DNA of 64,000 nucleotides from Anaeromyces robustus (GCA_002104895.1 MCFG01000119.1:1-64000), one strand, 5' to 3'; positions 10,874 to 23,476 are shown, numbered from the stretch's first letter. Translations and numbers: made by a program. Notes: generated by a model from the letters alone, not told the origin.

Positions 10874-11472
10874 TAAAATAAAAAATAAAATAAAAAATAA
10901 AAAATGAAATGAAATAAAAATAATATTTAAATATTTATTTTATATATAATATTATTTTATGTTGCATAAAACATGTTTTTACCTTTTATTTATTTATTTA
11001 CTTTTATTTACTCGTTTTTATATATATTTTAACTTGTTCTTTAAATGTGTTATGTTTTTAATTGAAAGTTTAATAATTTAATAATTTAATAAATATTATT
11101 ATAGTTTTATAATTCTTGAAGTGAAATGTATAACTATAAAGTTGTGATTTATTTTATTTTTTTTATTAAATTATTTATATATAATTACAATTATAATATA
11201 ATAAGGAAAAGAATAAAATAATAATAATAATTATTATAATATGATTATAACAGTAATAAATATATAAATGGACGTTTTTAATTTCATAATTTCATAAAAT
11301 AAAAAATTTATTACGATTGCTAAAAAAACAAAAAAAAATTATATAAATAATAGTTGATAATTATGATAATAATAATAAATTATATTATAAACACTAATTT
11401 TTTTTTTTTTATAAGTCTATAAAATAATTATTAATAACTTTTTAATTATTTTTTATCTTAAATTTCACAAAT

Positions 11473-11507
<35 letters not shown>

Positions 11508-12319
11508 TTAATATCTTTATTTATCTATTTATTTATTTATTCATTTACTTATTTATTAATATAATTATTAATTATTTTTATATATATAAGCTTAAATTAT
11601 TGTGTCTACCCCCCTTATAATATAATTTTCTATCTACTATATGAACAATATTAAAATTGTTTGTTATGGAAGATATATTTTATAATACTATTTATTATTT
11701 ATTATTATAAATTATATAATATATATTATATATATTATATATACATATATAATATATGTAGTAAATAAATAAATTAATAGAAAATTAATAATAAATAATA
11801 AATAATAAATAAAATAAATAATAAATAAAATTATATATGTTTTTTATTTACATATATTTATTGTATTTGTAAAAGATACAGAATTGTAAATTGTATTTTA
11901 AAAGATTGATTTTTTTTATTTACATTTTATTCGATTTATTTATTATTATATTTATTTATTCATTAATTTATTATATTTGATACTTATAAAATATAATAAA
12001 TTTATTTATATATTATTTATTGATCTATTTATTTATATTATAGAATTTTTTTTAATTAAAATTAAATTATGAGTCATTTTTAAATGATTATTAACAATAA
12101 TAAAAAAGTTTGAGATTTTGAATAGATTTATTAATAATAATTAAATTTATTTTTATTTTTAATATTATTATTAAATCTTATTACAGAATAATATTAAGTA
12201 ATAGGGAATATAATATTAATTTAATATTATTAATTATATAAAGTATTTTTTTTCATAATATAAAATATTAAAAAAGTTTCTTTTTTTTTTTTTTTTTTTT
12301 TATTTTCATAAAAGAAAGA

Positions 12320-12351
12320 ATTATATATATATTGATTATATATATAAAAAT
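12320..12351 (+). promoter_or_regulatory. TATA-type promoter element, second copy
   Basis: Identical over 32 bp to 8285-8316. It lies about 141 bp before the ATG of the second CBM1 gene, followed by an (AAT)n tract at about 12390-12430. Confidence 0.5.
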
Positions 12352-12388
12352 AATTGAAAATAAAAAAAAAATATTGAAAATTTATTAT

Positions 12389-12430
<42 letters not shown>

Positions 12431-12492
12431 TATAAAATATTTTTTTTTAAAGAAACAAATTAATTATTAAAAAAAAAAAGAAAAAATTGAAA

Positions 12493-13821
12493 ATGAAATT
12501 AAATATTTCTTTATTATTAGTTTATTTATTCTTTTTGGTTTATGTGAATTGTTCATGTTTACCTACAACTAGTTTTGTTAAAACTATTCCTAATGATCTT
12601 CTTAAAAGAGATGGATGTACTTATACAAGAGTTGGTTGTATTATGAAAACTGTTTGTACGAAAAATATTCCTAGTAAAAGTATTTCTACAACAACAACAA
12701 CAATAACAACTAAAACTATTCCATTTAGTAAAACTATTCCTACAACAACAACAACAACAACTAAAACTATTCCATTTAGTAAAACTATTCCTACAACAAC
12801 AACAACAACAACTAAAACTATTCCATTTAGTAAAACTATTCCTACTACTAATGATATTACTACTACCATTGTTATTTCTACTAATATTATTACTTCAACT
12901 GTTCCTGTTTCCAAAACAACTACAAAAAATATTTCATATCCTCTTACTCATTGTCCACCTAAAGGTGGCCATATGATCATTAAACAAGATTGTGCTAGAA
13001 AAGGAGGTATTTATCATGAAGGTGTAGCTACTGGATCATATAATGGTAAACCATGTTTAACTGTTAATGGTGGTTGTGATCTTTCAAATCTCAGTACAAA
13101 AACTAAAACTATTCCTACAACAACAACAACAACAACAACTAAAACTATTCCATTTAGTAAAACTATTCCTACAACAACAACAACAACAACAACAACAACT
13201 AAAACTAAAACTATTCCATCGACTAGTACTATTCCTACTACCACTAATATTCCTACTACTATTACGGTTGTTGATACTGATATTACTACAACTACCTTTT
13301 CTTTTAGAACTAAAACTGTACCAACAAGTAATCCTTCCTCAATTGGTCAATGTTATCCACCAAAAGGTGGCCATGCTATTATTTATGCTGAATGTCAAAA
13401 AAAAGGAGGTGTTTATCATGAAACCCAAGTTACTATAAACTCTAGTAATGGATTATGTTTAACTGTAAGTGCTACTTGTGACCTTTCAAAACCTTCAAAA
13501 ACTATTCCTACAACTACAAAAACCATTCCTACAACAACAACAACAACAACAACTAAAACTATTCCTACTACAACAAAATGTATTCCTGTAACTATAACTA
13601 TTACTGAAAAAGAAAAAGAAACAGTTACTTTAAAAGAAACTATTACTGTTACAGTAAATGGTGAACCAACTTCAACTTCGGAAAAGGAAGAAGATAAAAA
13701 TTGTGCTTCACAATGGGCACAATGTGGTGGTATTGATTATAATGGACCAAAATGTTGTAAATCTGGTTTGACTTGTAGAAAAATAAGTGATTATTATTCT
13801 CAATGTGTCGAAAACAAATGA
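12493..13821 (+). CDS. Secreted Thr-rich protein with two 4-Cys modules and a C-terminal CBM1
   Basis: A 442-residue paralogue of the gene at 8416-10020. The start is the ATG at 12493, giving the signal peptide MKLNISLLLVYLFFLVYVNC; an in-frame TTG two codons earlier is ignored. Two copies of the 4-Cys module lie at about 154-197 (CPPKGGH...GGIYHE...YNGKPC...GGC) and 287-331. Long linkers are built from KTIPFSKTIPTTTTTTT units; the first linker contains a near-perfect 48-bp tandem repeat at 12710-12840. The CBM1 is at about 404-438 (CASQWAQCGG, GPKCC, YYSQC). It is preceded by the same TEKEKETVTLKETITVTV strand as in the paralogue. Copy number of module and linker is what differs between the two genes. 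Predicted role: extracellular cellulose binding or a cell-surface adhesin. No catalytic domain, no intron. Confidence 0.9.
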   Translation: MKLNISLLLVYLFFLVYVNCSCLPTTSFVKTIPNDLLKRDGCTYTRVGCIMKTVCTKNIPSKSISTTTTTITTKTIPFSKTIPTTTTTTTKTIPFSKTIPTTTTTTTKTIPFSKTIPTTNDITTTIVISTNIITSTVPVSKTTTKNISYPLTHCPPKGGHMIIKQDCARKGGIYHEGVATGSYNGKPCLTVNGGCDLSNLSTKTKTIPTTTTTTTTKTIPFSKTIPTTTTTTTTTTKTKTIPSTSTIPTTTNIPTTITVVDTDITTTTFSFRTKTVPTSNPSSIGQCYPPKGGHAIIYAECQKKGGVYHETQVTINSSNGLCLTVSATCDLSKPSKTIPTTTKTIPTTTTTTTTKTIPTTTKCIPVTITITEKEKETVTLKETITVTVNGEPTSTSEKEEDKNCASQWAQCGGIDYNGPKCCKSGLTCRKISDYYSQCVENK

Positions 13822-14355
13822 TTACTATTCTTAAATATAATAAAGAAATAAAAAAAAAAAGAAAAAAAGAAACAAATTAAAAAAAGAAAGAAAAATGAAA
13901 AAAGAAACAAATTGAAAAAAAAAAAAAGAAAAACATGGTAAATAAATATTAAATAATTAATTTTAATTGTTAATAATTAATTATTTTTTTATTTTTTCTT
14001 TATAAATATTTTTTTATATTGTATTTATTTATATCTTAAAAAATAAGAAGAAAAATATATATAAAATACACATATGTAATATTATTATTAATAATAAATA
14101 AGATATTAATATTGCATTATTTAAACAATCAATAATAATAAAACAATAAATCATATAGTATTTAAAGATTTATTTTAATTTATTAAATAACGATGAATCA
14201 TATAATATTTAAGATTCATTTTTATTACTTATTTATATAAAATGAAAAAATAATGTTTAAATATATATAAATAAGTGTATATTTTTTATTAATATATATA
14301 TATATATAAAATAAAAAATATAAAAGAAATAAAAATAAAATGAAATAAAATGAAA

Positions 14356-14414
<59 letters not shown>

Positions 14415-15660
14415 AAATCAACGAAATAAAAAAAGTAATTAACAATAATATTTAAATTTGTAATTTGAAATTTGAAATTTGAAATTTGATTTCAACTATT
14501 ATATATAATATTAAATATTATTATATAATTTTTTATATTTACATTTTCTTATTTAAATGTTATGTATTCTTAGTAAAGCTTTAGTTTTTTAATAATAAAA
14601 TGAAATCTCTAATTTTTTTTTTTTTTTTTTTTGATGATAAAAATCATAAAAAAAATTGATATAATGATATTTTTAAAATTAAATTTTGTTATGAAATGAA
14701 ATTAAACGAAATTTCAAAAATCAATTTTAAAAATCAATTTTAAAAAAATAAGAAATTTCTAACATATAATATATATATTATTCTTTATTATTTAAATGTT
14801 TTTTAATTATTTATTACTTATTATTTTTCATATGTAATTTTTATACTTATAAAATGTTTCATATATTATATTATTTATTACTAATTATTTTTTTTTCATA
14901 TGTTAACTTAAATTAAGATTAATATATATTAATAAGATAAAAATTCTCAAAAATTATTAATAAATTTGAGAATTTTTATTGTAAAATAAACAAAATATAA
15001 AAAATAAAATATAAAAAATAAAATATAGTAATAGACGATAAATAATAGTAATTTTAATTTTATTCATATATCTATTTTATAAGTTTGTTTTATTTTAAAT
15101 TATTTTATTTTATTTTATTTTTTTTTTTTTTTTTTTGATTTTACATATTTCTTGTTTTATTTATTAATTCATTCATTTAAATATTATTTAAATGAATGAC
15201 TAAATTATATTTAAATAATATTTTTATATATATATATTTTTTTATTTATTTAATGTATATAAATACAAATACAAAAATTTATTTAGTTATTTATTTATTC
15301 ATTCATTGATTTATTATATTTATTTATATTTTATTTATCTGTTTATTTAATTATTCAATTATTATTTAAATAATTTAAAAATTATATTTTAAATTATTAA
15401 TAGAATATTTCTTTAATTAAAGTTGTATTGTGATTCATCTTTTGCATGATTTATTAATAATAATTAAAAAAGAATGAGGTTTATTAATATTGTATAATAT
15501 TAAAATTAATCTATATTATTATTTTGATATTTAATATATTATACATTACACTGAATTTTATAATTAAAGTATTTATGTTTAGAAAAGTAACTATCTTTTC
15601 ACTTTTTTTTTTTTTTAGAAAAAAAAAAATTAATAAATAAATAAAAATAAAAATAAACAA
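13822..15660. other. Intergenic between the second CBM1 gene and the degenerate third unit
   Basis: Contains an (AAAT)n array (14349-14413) and a 15-bp perfect hairpin (listed separately). The 14580-14740 segment, rich in GAAATTTCA and CAATTTTAAAAATCAATTTT motifs, is matched at 17490-17620 downstream of the third unit. No gene seen. Confidence 0.6.
14937..14979. terminator. Perfect 15-bp hairpin
   Basis: ATAAAAATTCTCAAA at 14937-14951 pairs with TTTGAGAATTTTTAT at 14965-14979 around a 13-nt loop. It lies about 1.1 kb past the second CBM1 gene, so a role in 3'-end formation is doubtful; it may be a tiny inverted-repeat element. Confidence 0.4.
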
Positions 15661-15860
15661 ATTATATATGTATAGATTATATATATAAAATTAAAAAAAA
15701 AAAAAAAAAAAAAGAAAAAGTAAAAAAAAAAAGTTGAATAAAATATAATAATATTAATAATAATAATAATAATAATAAAAACATATTTCTTTAAGAAACG
15801 AAATAATTTAAAAAAGTCCTTTTGGTTTATGTAAATTGATCATAATGTTTTTCTTTGGAT
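15661..15860 (+). pseudogene. Relic of a third CBM1-gene copy: promoter plus signal-peptide scrap
   Basis: The shared promoter block (15661-15692, three changes), the (AAT)n tract (about 15750-15778) and the leader CATATTTCTTTAAGAAACGA recur in the same order as before the second gene. Positions 15816-15850 (TTTTGGTTTATGTAAATTGA) match the codons for the signal-peptide segment LVYVNCSC of both paralogues. The start codon region and everything downstream of this scrap are gone, replaced by an opposite-strand decayed gene. It is a broken third unit of the tandem array. Confidence 0.7.
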
Positions 15861-15879
15861 AAAGCAAATCAATTAAATT

Positions 15880-17185
15880 TATTATTAAAAAAATTCATAT
15901 CATTAAAAAATACCGTAGATATTAAAAACGTGATAATAGTTTCATCATATATATTATCATGAGCTAATGCAATTAAATAGTAAAATAATATTATTTGCCG
16001 ATCCTTATCATACAAAATATTATATTTATTTAGTTCAAAAATATAATTAGGATTTTTTTTAATAAATTATCAAAAAATTCAAAAATTATTATAATAGTTA
16101 TCATTGAAACATAATATTGATTCACAACTTTGATGGTAAGGTGCTAATTTAAAATTTTGAATATTTTTATTTTCATTTAATAAAATATTTATATCATTAG
16201 AACTTGTATCTAGACTTATATTGTCATATATGTCAAATTAATCAATATTTTCATAAAGTATTTGTATTTAATTTTACCTAATGACAAGATTATTTCTCAT
16301 TTTGGATTAAAAACTACTCTTTTACATATATAAAATAATAATGATAAGGACGATCAATTCTATTTTCTTTATTACAAAAAATATCTTTATCAAAGATATT
16401 TTTTAGTCTTTCTTTAAATATTTTTTTCTATTAGGTTTGGTGAAAATTTTATATTAGTATATTCTTTTACAATATTTGAGCAGTATTTTGATATATTTAT
16501 ATCGTATGAAAATTCACTGAATATTCGCTTAAAATATTATATAAAATGTTAAATTTAAAACCAATATTACTTTTTTTTCAAATTCCTCTAAATATTTTTT
16601 ATTACCATAATAAAAATATTCAAATAAAAAGAATTTGTAAATTCATATGAAGATATCCTGTATAAAAAAAAAATAACAAAATCATTTTTTTGTAATGTAA
16701 TTATATTTATATAAATAAAATAGCCATTCTTCTGTAATTCCACTATAATATATACGAAACGAAGATTCCATAACTAATACAGCTAACTGAATATTTATAT
16801 ATAAAATATTAATTTTAAATAATATCTTTCAGTAGAAATAAATGACGGTCCTGAAATATTTTTAAATATTTTATATACTGAATCTTCATCTGACAAAAAA
16901 AAAAAAAAAAAAAAAAAAAAATCAAATATTTCAAATTGTTCATCATTATTTATCATAAAATATTGGCCTGCTAAAATACTTATTTCCGACAATATTGGCC
17001 TGCTAAAATACTTATTTCCGACAATATTTACAAGATTTTTTATTTTATCGTATTTGAATAACGGTTCATATAAATACACTTCATGTCTTGTAATATTTAA
17101 TAATATTTCAGGATCAAAATGTTCCATTTAATTCTTCATAAAACTCTTCGGTATTTTCCTCTATAACATCTTTCATTTTTTATAT
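15880..17185 (-). pseudogene. Decayed gene of unknown family
   Basis: Reverse-strand coding remnants run from an ATG at about 17176 (MKDVIEENTEEFYEELNGTF) through EHFDPEILLNITRHEVYLYE and PLFKYDKIKNLVNIVGNKYF to pieces such as VLVMESSFRIYYSGITEEWL, NKKYLEEFEKKVILVLNL, SKYCSNIVKEYTNIKFSPNL and SCESILCFNDNYYN near 16100. Several frame changes and stops separate them. Two causes are plain: a 32-bp tandem duplication at about 16965-17028, which is not a multiple of three, and a run of 27 A (16895-16921). The amino-acid composition is that of a cytosolic helical protein. I suspect one of the large ankyrin-like families of gut fungi, but no ankyrin motif can be seen. Confidence 0.6.
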
Positions 17186-17769
17186 TCATTTTAATAACAT
17201 AAAATTAAACTAAAAAAAAAAAATTAATAATCATTTTATATTTGAATATATAAATATAATAAAAAATATAATAAATTATTTAAATAAATTCTATTTTTCA
17301 TTTTAAAAATAGTTTAAAATAAAATATATTGATATTTAATATTTATTATTAAATATTTTTTTTTCTTATAAATATAATTATATTTATTTTTATATTTATT
17401 TATTAATATTTTTTTTAAAACTCAAATTATTTCATATGTAAATGTTTATATTTTTTAATAAAGATTTTAATTATTTATATTTAATATAATGAAAAGTCTG
17501 AATTCTTTGATAATAATAATCAAGATTTAAATATTATATATATATATAAACGAAAAAAAGATTTTTGAAATTTCATTTATTAAAAATTTCAATTTTAAAA
17601 ATTCAATTTTAAAATTGAAATTTAAAATGTACAAAACATTTATAGGATAAAAATTGAAAATTGAAATTAATAGTAAATATTAATTATTTAAAACTTTAAA
17701 AATTAACCACTAAATTTAAACCACTAAAAAAATTATATATATATATTTTACTTTTAGCGGATTAATACA

Positions 17770-17824
<55 letters not shown>

Positions 17825-17978
17825 ATTAATAAATTATTTATTTATTAATTAATTTATTAATTTTTATTCCACTTGAAAAATAAGTGGAATGATTTTTATA
17901 TAATTAATAAAATATATAAGTTTTTTTATTTTAATTATAAAAAATTCCATCATATGATAATATAATATTTTAACACTA

Positions 17979-18033
<55 letters not shown>

Positions 18034-18183
18034 TTTTTCAATTACACTTTGTTCAAACTTTTAAAAAAAATAAATATATATTATATAATATAATATTATA
18101 TTATATAAAATAATAATACAAATACTATTACTTTTTCTTTATTTTTATTTTTAAAATATATTTTTTTTAATTATTAAGTTAAA
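17186..18183. other. Intergenic; 3' flank of the third triplication unit
   Basis: Positions 17330-17640 resemble the 3' flanks of the two intact CBM1 genes. (AAAT)n at about 17767-17826 and (AAT)n at about 17985-18032. No gene seen. Confidence 0.55.
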
Positions 18184-20571
18184 ATGAATATTATAAAGAA
18201 GTTACCAGAAAGGCAAAAGGATCCAGAAACATGTTGTGCTTCTGTGAAAGAAGGGAAAAAATATATTAATCCTGTAAGTTTTTTTTTTTTTTTTTTTTTT
18301 TTATTTTATTTTATTTTATTTTATTCTAATAAATATAAAATTTTTATAAAATATATATCAATAAAAAACTTATGAATTCAGTGAATTTTAATTATTAATT
18401 GATTAAAAATAAGAAAATTAAATATTAATTAGAAAAATTAAAAATTTGAATTGCAATTTCATTTATAATTATAATGGCTATATATTATGATGTCAATAAT
18501 TTTTTTTTTATTATATATATTATAATTATACTTATTTTTCTAAATATTGTAATGTAGAGAAGTATTAAATATTATTAAACTATGAATTAATATAAAATAT
18601 ATATATATATATAAAGTGAAATTTCAGTAAAAATAATAATACAAATATTATTTAATATTTTATATTAATATAGTAAAATGGTTTTTTTATATATATATAT
18701 AATTTAATAAATAAAGTAATATGTATTGATAATTGGTATATTTAATAAAAAATTAAGTAAATATATAAAATTATTTTAAATGTAAAAAAATATTTTTTGA
18801 AATTAATTTTATTATTATTTTTTTTTAGTATATGAATATTTGAATTTTAAAAATTGTGTGTGTAAAGAATAATTTATTTTCTCATTTTTTTTATTTTTTT
18901 TTTATTTTTTATTTTTTATTTTTTATTTTCATATACTCCATTTTTATTAAAAATTTTCTCTAAATAAATAAAAAAAAAATACTGTATTTATATTAAAATA
19001 ATATTTTTTTTTAGAAAAGACTATAGAATATAATTTTTATCTATAAATATTTTTTACTAATATTTTATTTTTTATTTTTATTTTTTTTTTCTTCTTCTTA
19101 TATTTATTATTTCTGTTATATATCGTTATTATCGTTAATTATTAATATTAAATATGGATAAAAATAAAGTGGCCATCAGTAACACCAAGAGAAGGTTCCA
19201 GTGAATATAGTAAATCAAAAATTATTAAAGGATATATGAAAAATTATTTTTCAGGAAAAGAAAAACATGAAAATTTAAAAGTTGAACTTAATCTTCAAGC
19301 TATATTAGATTATTATAATAATACAAATACTACTTCTGCTACTACTACTACTACTACTAATCATAATAATAATATTGCTATGCAATTAACTTGGCTTGGT
19401 CATGCTGCCTTTTTATTACAAAGTACTATATTTAATGACAAGTATTTTTTTTTCTATAATTTAGATATGAGAGAAAAAAAAAAAAAAGAAAAAAAAAAGA
19501 AAAAGAAAACTAAATTATGTTTTTAATTAATATTTAATATATTTCTTATTATTTAAAATATAATATAATATAATATTTATTGAATAAATTCAGTTAACGG
19601 CTTTACTATTTTATTTGACCCATTTTTATCTAGAAGGTATCTCTTTTTTTTTTTTTTATTATTTTTATTTTTATTTATATATATATATATATATTTTTTT
19701 TTTTTTTGATACTTAAAAATTCATTTTAAGTATTAAAGTATTAAAGTATAAAATTAATAATTATATCATTATAATTTTAATTGTATTAATAATACTTTAA
19801 CTGAAAAAAAATTTTTTATTATATAAAATATAAAATTTTTTTTTTTTTTTTTCATTTTTATATTATTCCTTTTTCAATAAAAGAGCATCTCCAATAAGTA
19901 TTGCTGGTCCTTATCGTTGTAAAGAAAGAGGTTTTAAAAAATTTTCAGAATTACCTCCAATTGATTTTGTTATTATTAGTCATAGTCAGTAAGTAATTCA
20001 TATAATATATATATATACTTATATATATAAATATTTATAACATAATAATTTTTATCATTAACATTCATTAATGCAATTAATATTATATAATAAAATATAT
20101 TATATAAAATTATTAATTATATATATATATATATATTTATAGTTATGATCATTTAGATAAAAAAACAATTAAAGAAATATTTTCAGAAAAACAAAATAAA
20201 AATAGAACCCATATATTTTGTCCATTAGATTTAAAAAAATGGTTTATTGGAATAGGTATACCTGAAAAACAAGTTACTGAATGTGATTGGTGGGATGATT
20301 ATGAAGTAACTCGTATTCCAGAAGTAAAAAATGAATCTACAACATCATCATTACCTAATCAAGAAAATGAAAATAAAAATGAAAATGAAAATGAAACTAA
20401 TAAAAATGAAAATGAAAATGAAAAAATACCTTCACGTAAAATTACCATTAGTGCTGTACCTGCTCAACATTTTAGTGGTCGTACAGGTTTTGATTTTAAT
20501 GAAACTTTATGGGCAGGTTGGGTAGTAAAAAGTTCTGATGCATCTTATTATTTTGCTGGGTAAATAGAACA

Positions 20572-20613
<42 letters not shown>

Positions 20614-21604
20614 ATAATTATAATTAATTAATATTATATATAATTTTATATAATTTTATATATTTATCATTAAAAAATTTTTTTTCCAATTTTATTTATC
20701 TAATTTTTATTATTATTATTATTATTTATTATTCTTTTACATTAATTTTCATTTCATATAAATAAATAAATATATATAAATATATATAAATAAAATAATC
20801 TATATAAAAAGTGATACTGGTTATCGTTCTAAACCAGATAATTATAAAGAAGAAGAAATTGAAAATTATCCATCATGTCCTGCTTTTAAACAAATTGGTA
20901 ATATTTATGGACCATTTGATATGGCTTCTATACCAATTAGTCCAGCTTTACCACCTCATATGATGAGTCCTATTCATTCTAATCCTAGAGTAAGTCAAAA
21001 ATAAAAAAAAAATATTTAATATGAATATATTAAATATATAAATATATTATATATCATAAATTATATATCATATAAAAAATTACTTTTCTTTCTTTCTTTT
21101 TTTTTTTTTTTATTTATTAATATTGATATTATTAAAATATTATTAAAATTTACATTTTTGTTTAATTTATAAATTTAATATTTATAAAAATATTTTAAAT
21201 ATTATATATATATATATATATATATATTTAATTTTAATAAAGGATGGTGTAGATATACATATTGATAGTAAATCTAAACATTCCATAGCGATGCATTGGG
21301 GTATATATATATAATATACTATTATAATTTTTTTTTTATTTATTTATTATAATTTATTATAATAATATACAAAGTATAATAATATACCTATATTAAATAT
21401 CTAATATATATGTATATTAATTTATTATTGATACTAAAAAAAAAAAATAAAAAAAATAAAAAAGGTACTGTTTTATTTAATGCTTTAAATCCAATTGAAA
21501 GTGGACCAGCAAAATTACGTGAAGAATTAGATAAAAAGAATATACCTCATGAACAATTTCATGAAACTTATATTGGTGAAGTTATAATAGTTGAAAAAAA
21601 ATAA
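18184..21604 (+). CDS. NAPEPLD: NAPE-PLD-type phospholipase D (metallo-beta-lactamase fold)
   Basis: Exons 18184-18273, 19170-19422, 19594-19636, 19884-19988, 20143-20559, 20812-20989, 21243-21300 and 21465-21604 have GT-AG borders and phases that agree throughout, giving 427 residues (the human enzyme is about 393). The family releases N-acylethanolamines from N-acyl-phosphatidylethanolamine. Visible landmarks are NPWPS near residue 30, LTWLGHAAFLLQ, TILFDPFLSRRAS, the zinc motif SHSHYDHLD (H162, H164, D166, H167), VPAQHF (H273), FAGDTGY (D304), GPFDMASIPI and SIAMHWGT (H380). All metal ligands are present, so the enzyme is probably active. A 30-residue Asn/Glu/Lys-rich insert at about 226-258 is unusual. 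The first intron (896 bp) is long. No signal peptide is seen. Strong as a NAPE-PLD homologue; substrate is inferred. Confidence 0.92.
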
Positions 21605-22554
21605 TACATTGATAAAAATTTATGTGGAGATGTTAAGTAAATAAATTTAAAATTTATATTTTCAATAAAGAAAAATATATATATAAATATATATATATAC
21701 ATAATATATATATACATAGAGTAATGATACAATATATATAAATAATTAATATAGAATGTAAAAAGAAAAAACAAAAAAAAAAAAAAAAATTAGAAAAATT
21801 TAAATTACATTATCTACAAAAGTAAAAGAAAATGATAATTTATAAAATAAATATATACATATATACATATATATAATAATAATATTATTATTTTTATTAT
21901 AAAAATAAAAATTAATAATAACAATAATCATTTAAATACATTATTAATATTATAAATAAAATGATGATATGCATATATTAATTAAATAAATATATATACA
22001 GTAAACTTTGATTAATAATACACAATATATATATTTAATGATCGTACTTTATAATATTTTTTATTTTATTTTATTTTTTCTTTTTTAATTTTTTTTTTTT
22101 TTTTTTTTTTTTTTTACATTTTTTTCTTTTATTACTTATAATAGATGTAATATTATTTTAAAGATTATTAAAAACTAATTAATATAATCAAAACTTTTTT
22201 TTTTCAATTATAAAATTAATATATATATTTTTTTCAATTATAAAATTTATGTATAAATGAATAGAAATAGAAATAAAAGTATATTCCTTTTTTCTTTCTA
22301 TTTTTTAATTTCTATTTATGTCTATTAATATAAGTATTGTATATATATATGTATATGTTTATATATACAAAAAGAAAGATATTTTTTCCTTTTTATTAAA
22401 AATTATTATATAGTATTTTTTTTTATCTATGTGAAAATATTTATAAATGAATAATATAATTATATATATATATAATTTTTATTATTTATAAAATGTTAAG
22501 TGAATATGTATATTTAATTGATTAATTATTTATATATATTTTTTATTAGTTAAT
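21605..22554. other. Convergent intergenic region
   Basis: Lies between the 3' ends of the NAPE-PLD gene and the membrane-protein gene. Only A/T homopolymers and TATA repeats; no gene seen. Confidence 0.6.
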
Positions 22555-23088
22555 TTATTCCATTCTTGATTCATTAATTGCTAATAATGCCAAACTTGAT
22601 TGAAAAAAAACATTAGTACCTTCTTCTATCCAGTTTGTACTTAATTTATTAGAATCCAAAGTAAACATAAAAATAAACATAGCTAAACAAGCAGCTATAG
22701 CTGTTATAGCAAAATAAATACAAGGTACTCTAAAAATATATCTAAAAACTTTACCCCAATTTATTTTGGATTGAGATATAATTATAGAAATAATTATTAA
22801 AACCAAACCTATCATCATACAAAATTTAAATTGGGAATGTAAAAATGCCACTTTTTTTTCAGAAATCGCAATTAAAAGTTTATAAAAAACTTGTAATACA
22901 CCTGATATAAACATTATAGATCCACCACAAAAAAATAATATACCTCCAACATTATGATATATTCTTAATTTTCTTGCTATAACTATTGTAGTTATATAAA
23001 ATAATATGACCGGTATAAAATCGACTAAAGATAATGCTACGGAATAATTTGGTAACTTTTCTTCTTCTACTATATCTACATCATCCAT
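22555..23088 (-). CDS. Multi-pass membrane protein of unknown function
   Basis: 177 residues without introns. The short acidic N-terminus (MDDVDIVEEEKLPNYS) is followed by about five hydrophobic helices: VALSLVDFIPVILFYITTIV, then a helix around GGILFFCGGSIMFISGVLQV, another after the KKVAFLHSQFK loop (FCMMIGLVLIIISIII), PCIYFAITAIAACLAMFIFM, and a weaker amphipathic tail (VFFQSSLALLAI). I do not recognise a named family. The arrangement 'DFIPVILF...ARKL' resembles uncharacterised membrane proteins of rumen and gut Firmicutes as I remember them, and the lack of introns beside intron-rich genes would fit a bacterial origin. That is inference and needs a database search. Confidence 0.75.
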   Translation of the reverse strand: MDDVDIVEEEKLPNYSVALSLVDFIPVILFYITTIVIARKLRIYHNVGGILFFCGGSIMFISGVLQVFYKLLIAISEKKVAFLHSQFKFCMMIGLVLIIISIIISQSKINWGKVFRYIFRVPCIYFAITAIAACLAMFIFMFTLDSNKLSTNWIEEGTNVFFQSSLALLAINESRME

Positions 23089-23445
23089 TTTTTTTATTAT
23101 ATTTTTATTTTTTATTAATTTATTTATTATTTATATTTATATATATATATATATATTTTTTTTATTTTAATTTTATTATTTTATTTTATTTTATTTTATT
23201 TTAATTTATTTTATATTATTTTATTTTTGACTTTTATTTTTAAAAAGAATTATTTTATGTATATCAATTATTATATTGTTATTTAATAGATAACAAATAA
23301 AGTTTTAAAATATTATATATAAATTTTATATAATCTTTTTTTATAGATAGTTATTTTTTACTTTCGTCTAAAATCTTATAGAGAGGTTTTTTTTTTTTTT
23401 TTTTTTTTTTTTAATAAAAACATAATTAAAATTTTATCTTTCGAT

Positions 23446-23476
<31 letters not shown>

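Larger units (their letters stand above)
10021..12319. other. Intergenic, microsatellite-rich
   Basis: Holds the pentamer and heptamer arrays listed separately and an (ATTT)n tract at about 11471-11545. The 3' flank (10160-10250 and 10440-10515, including ATCATAGAATCAAATAATCT) resembles the 3' flank of the second CBM1 gene near 13975-14225. No gene seen on either strand. Confidence 0.6.

Noticed and set aside
12621-13438. ORFs antisense to, or frame-shifted within, the second CBM1 gene (Val-rich and Gln/Leu-rich)
   Set aside because: Shadows of ACA/ACT Thr codons in the real gene; low-complexity and without independent coding signals.
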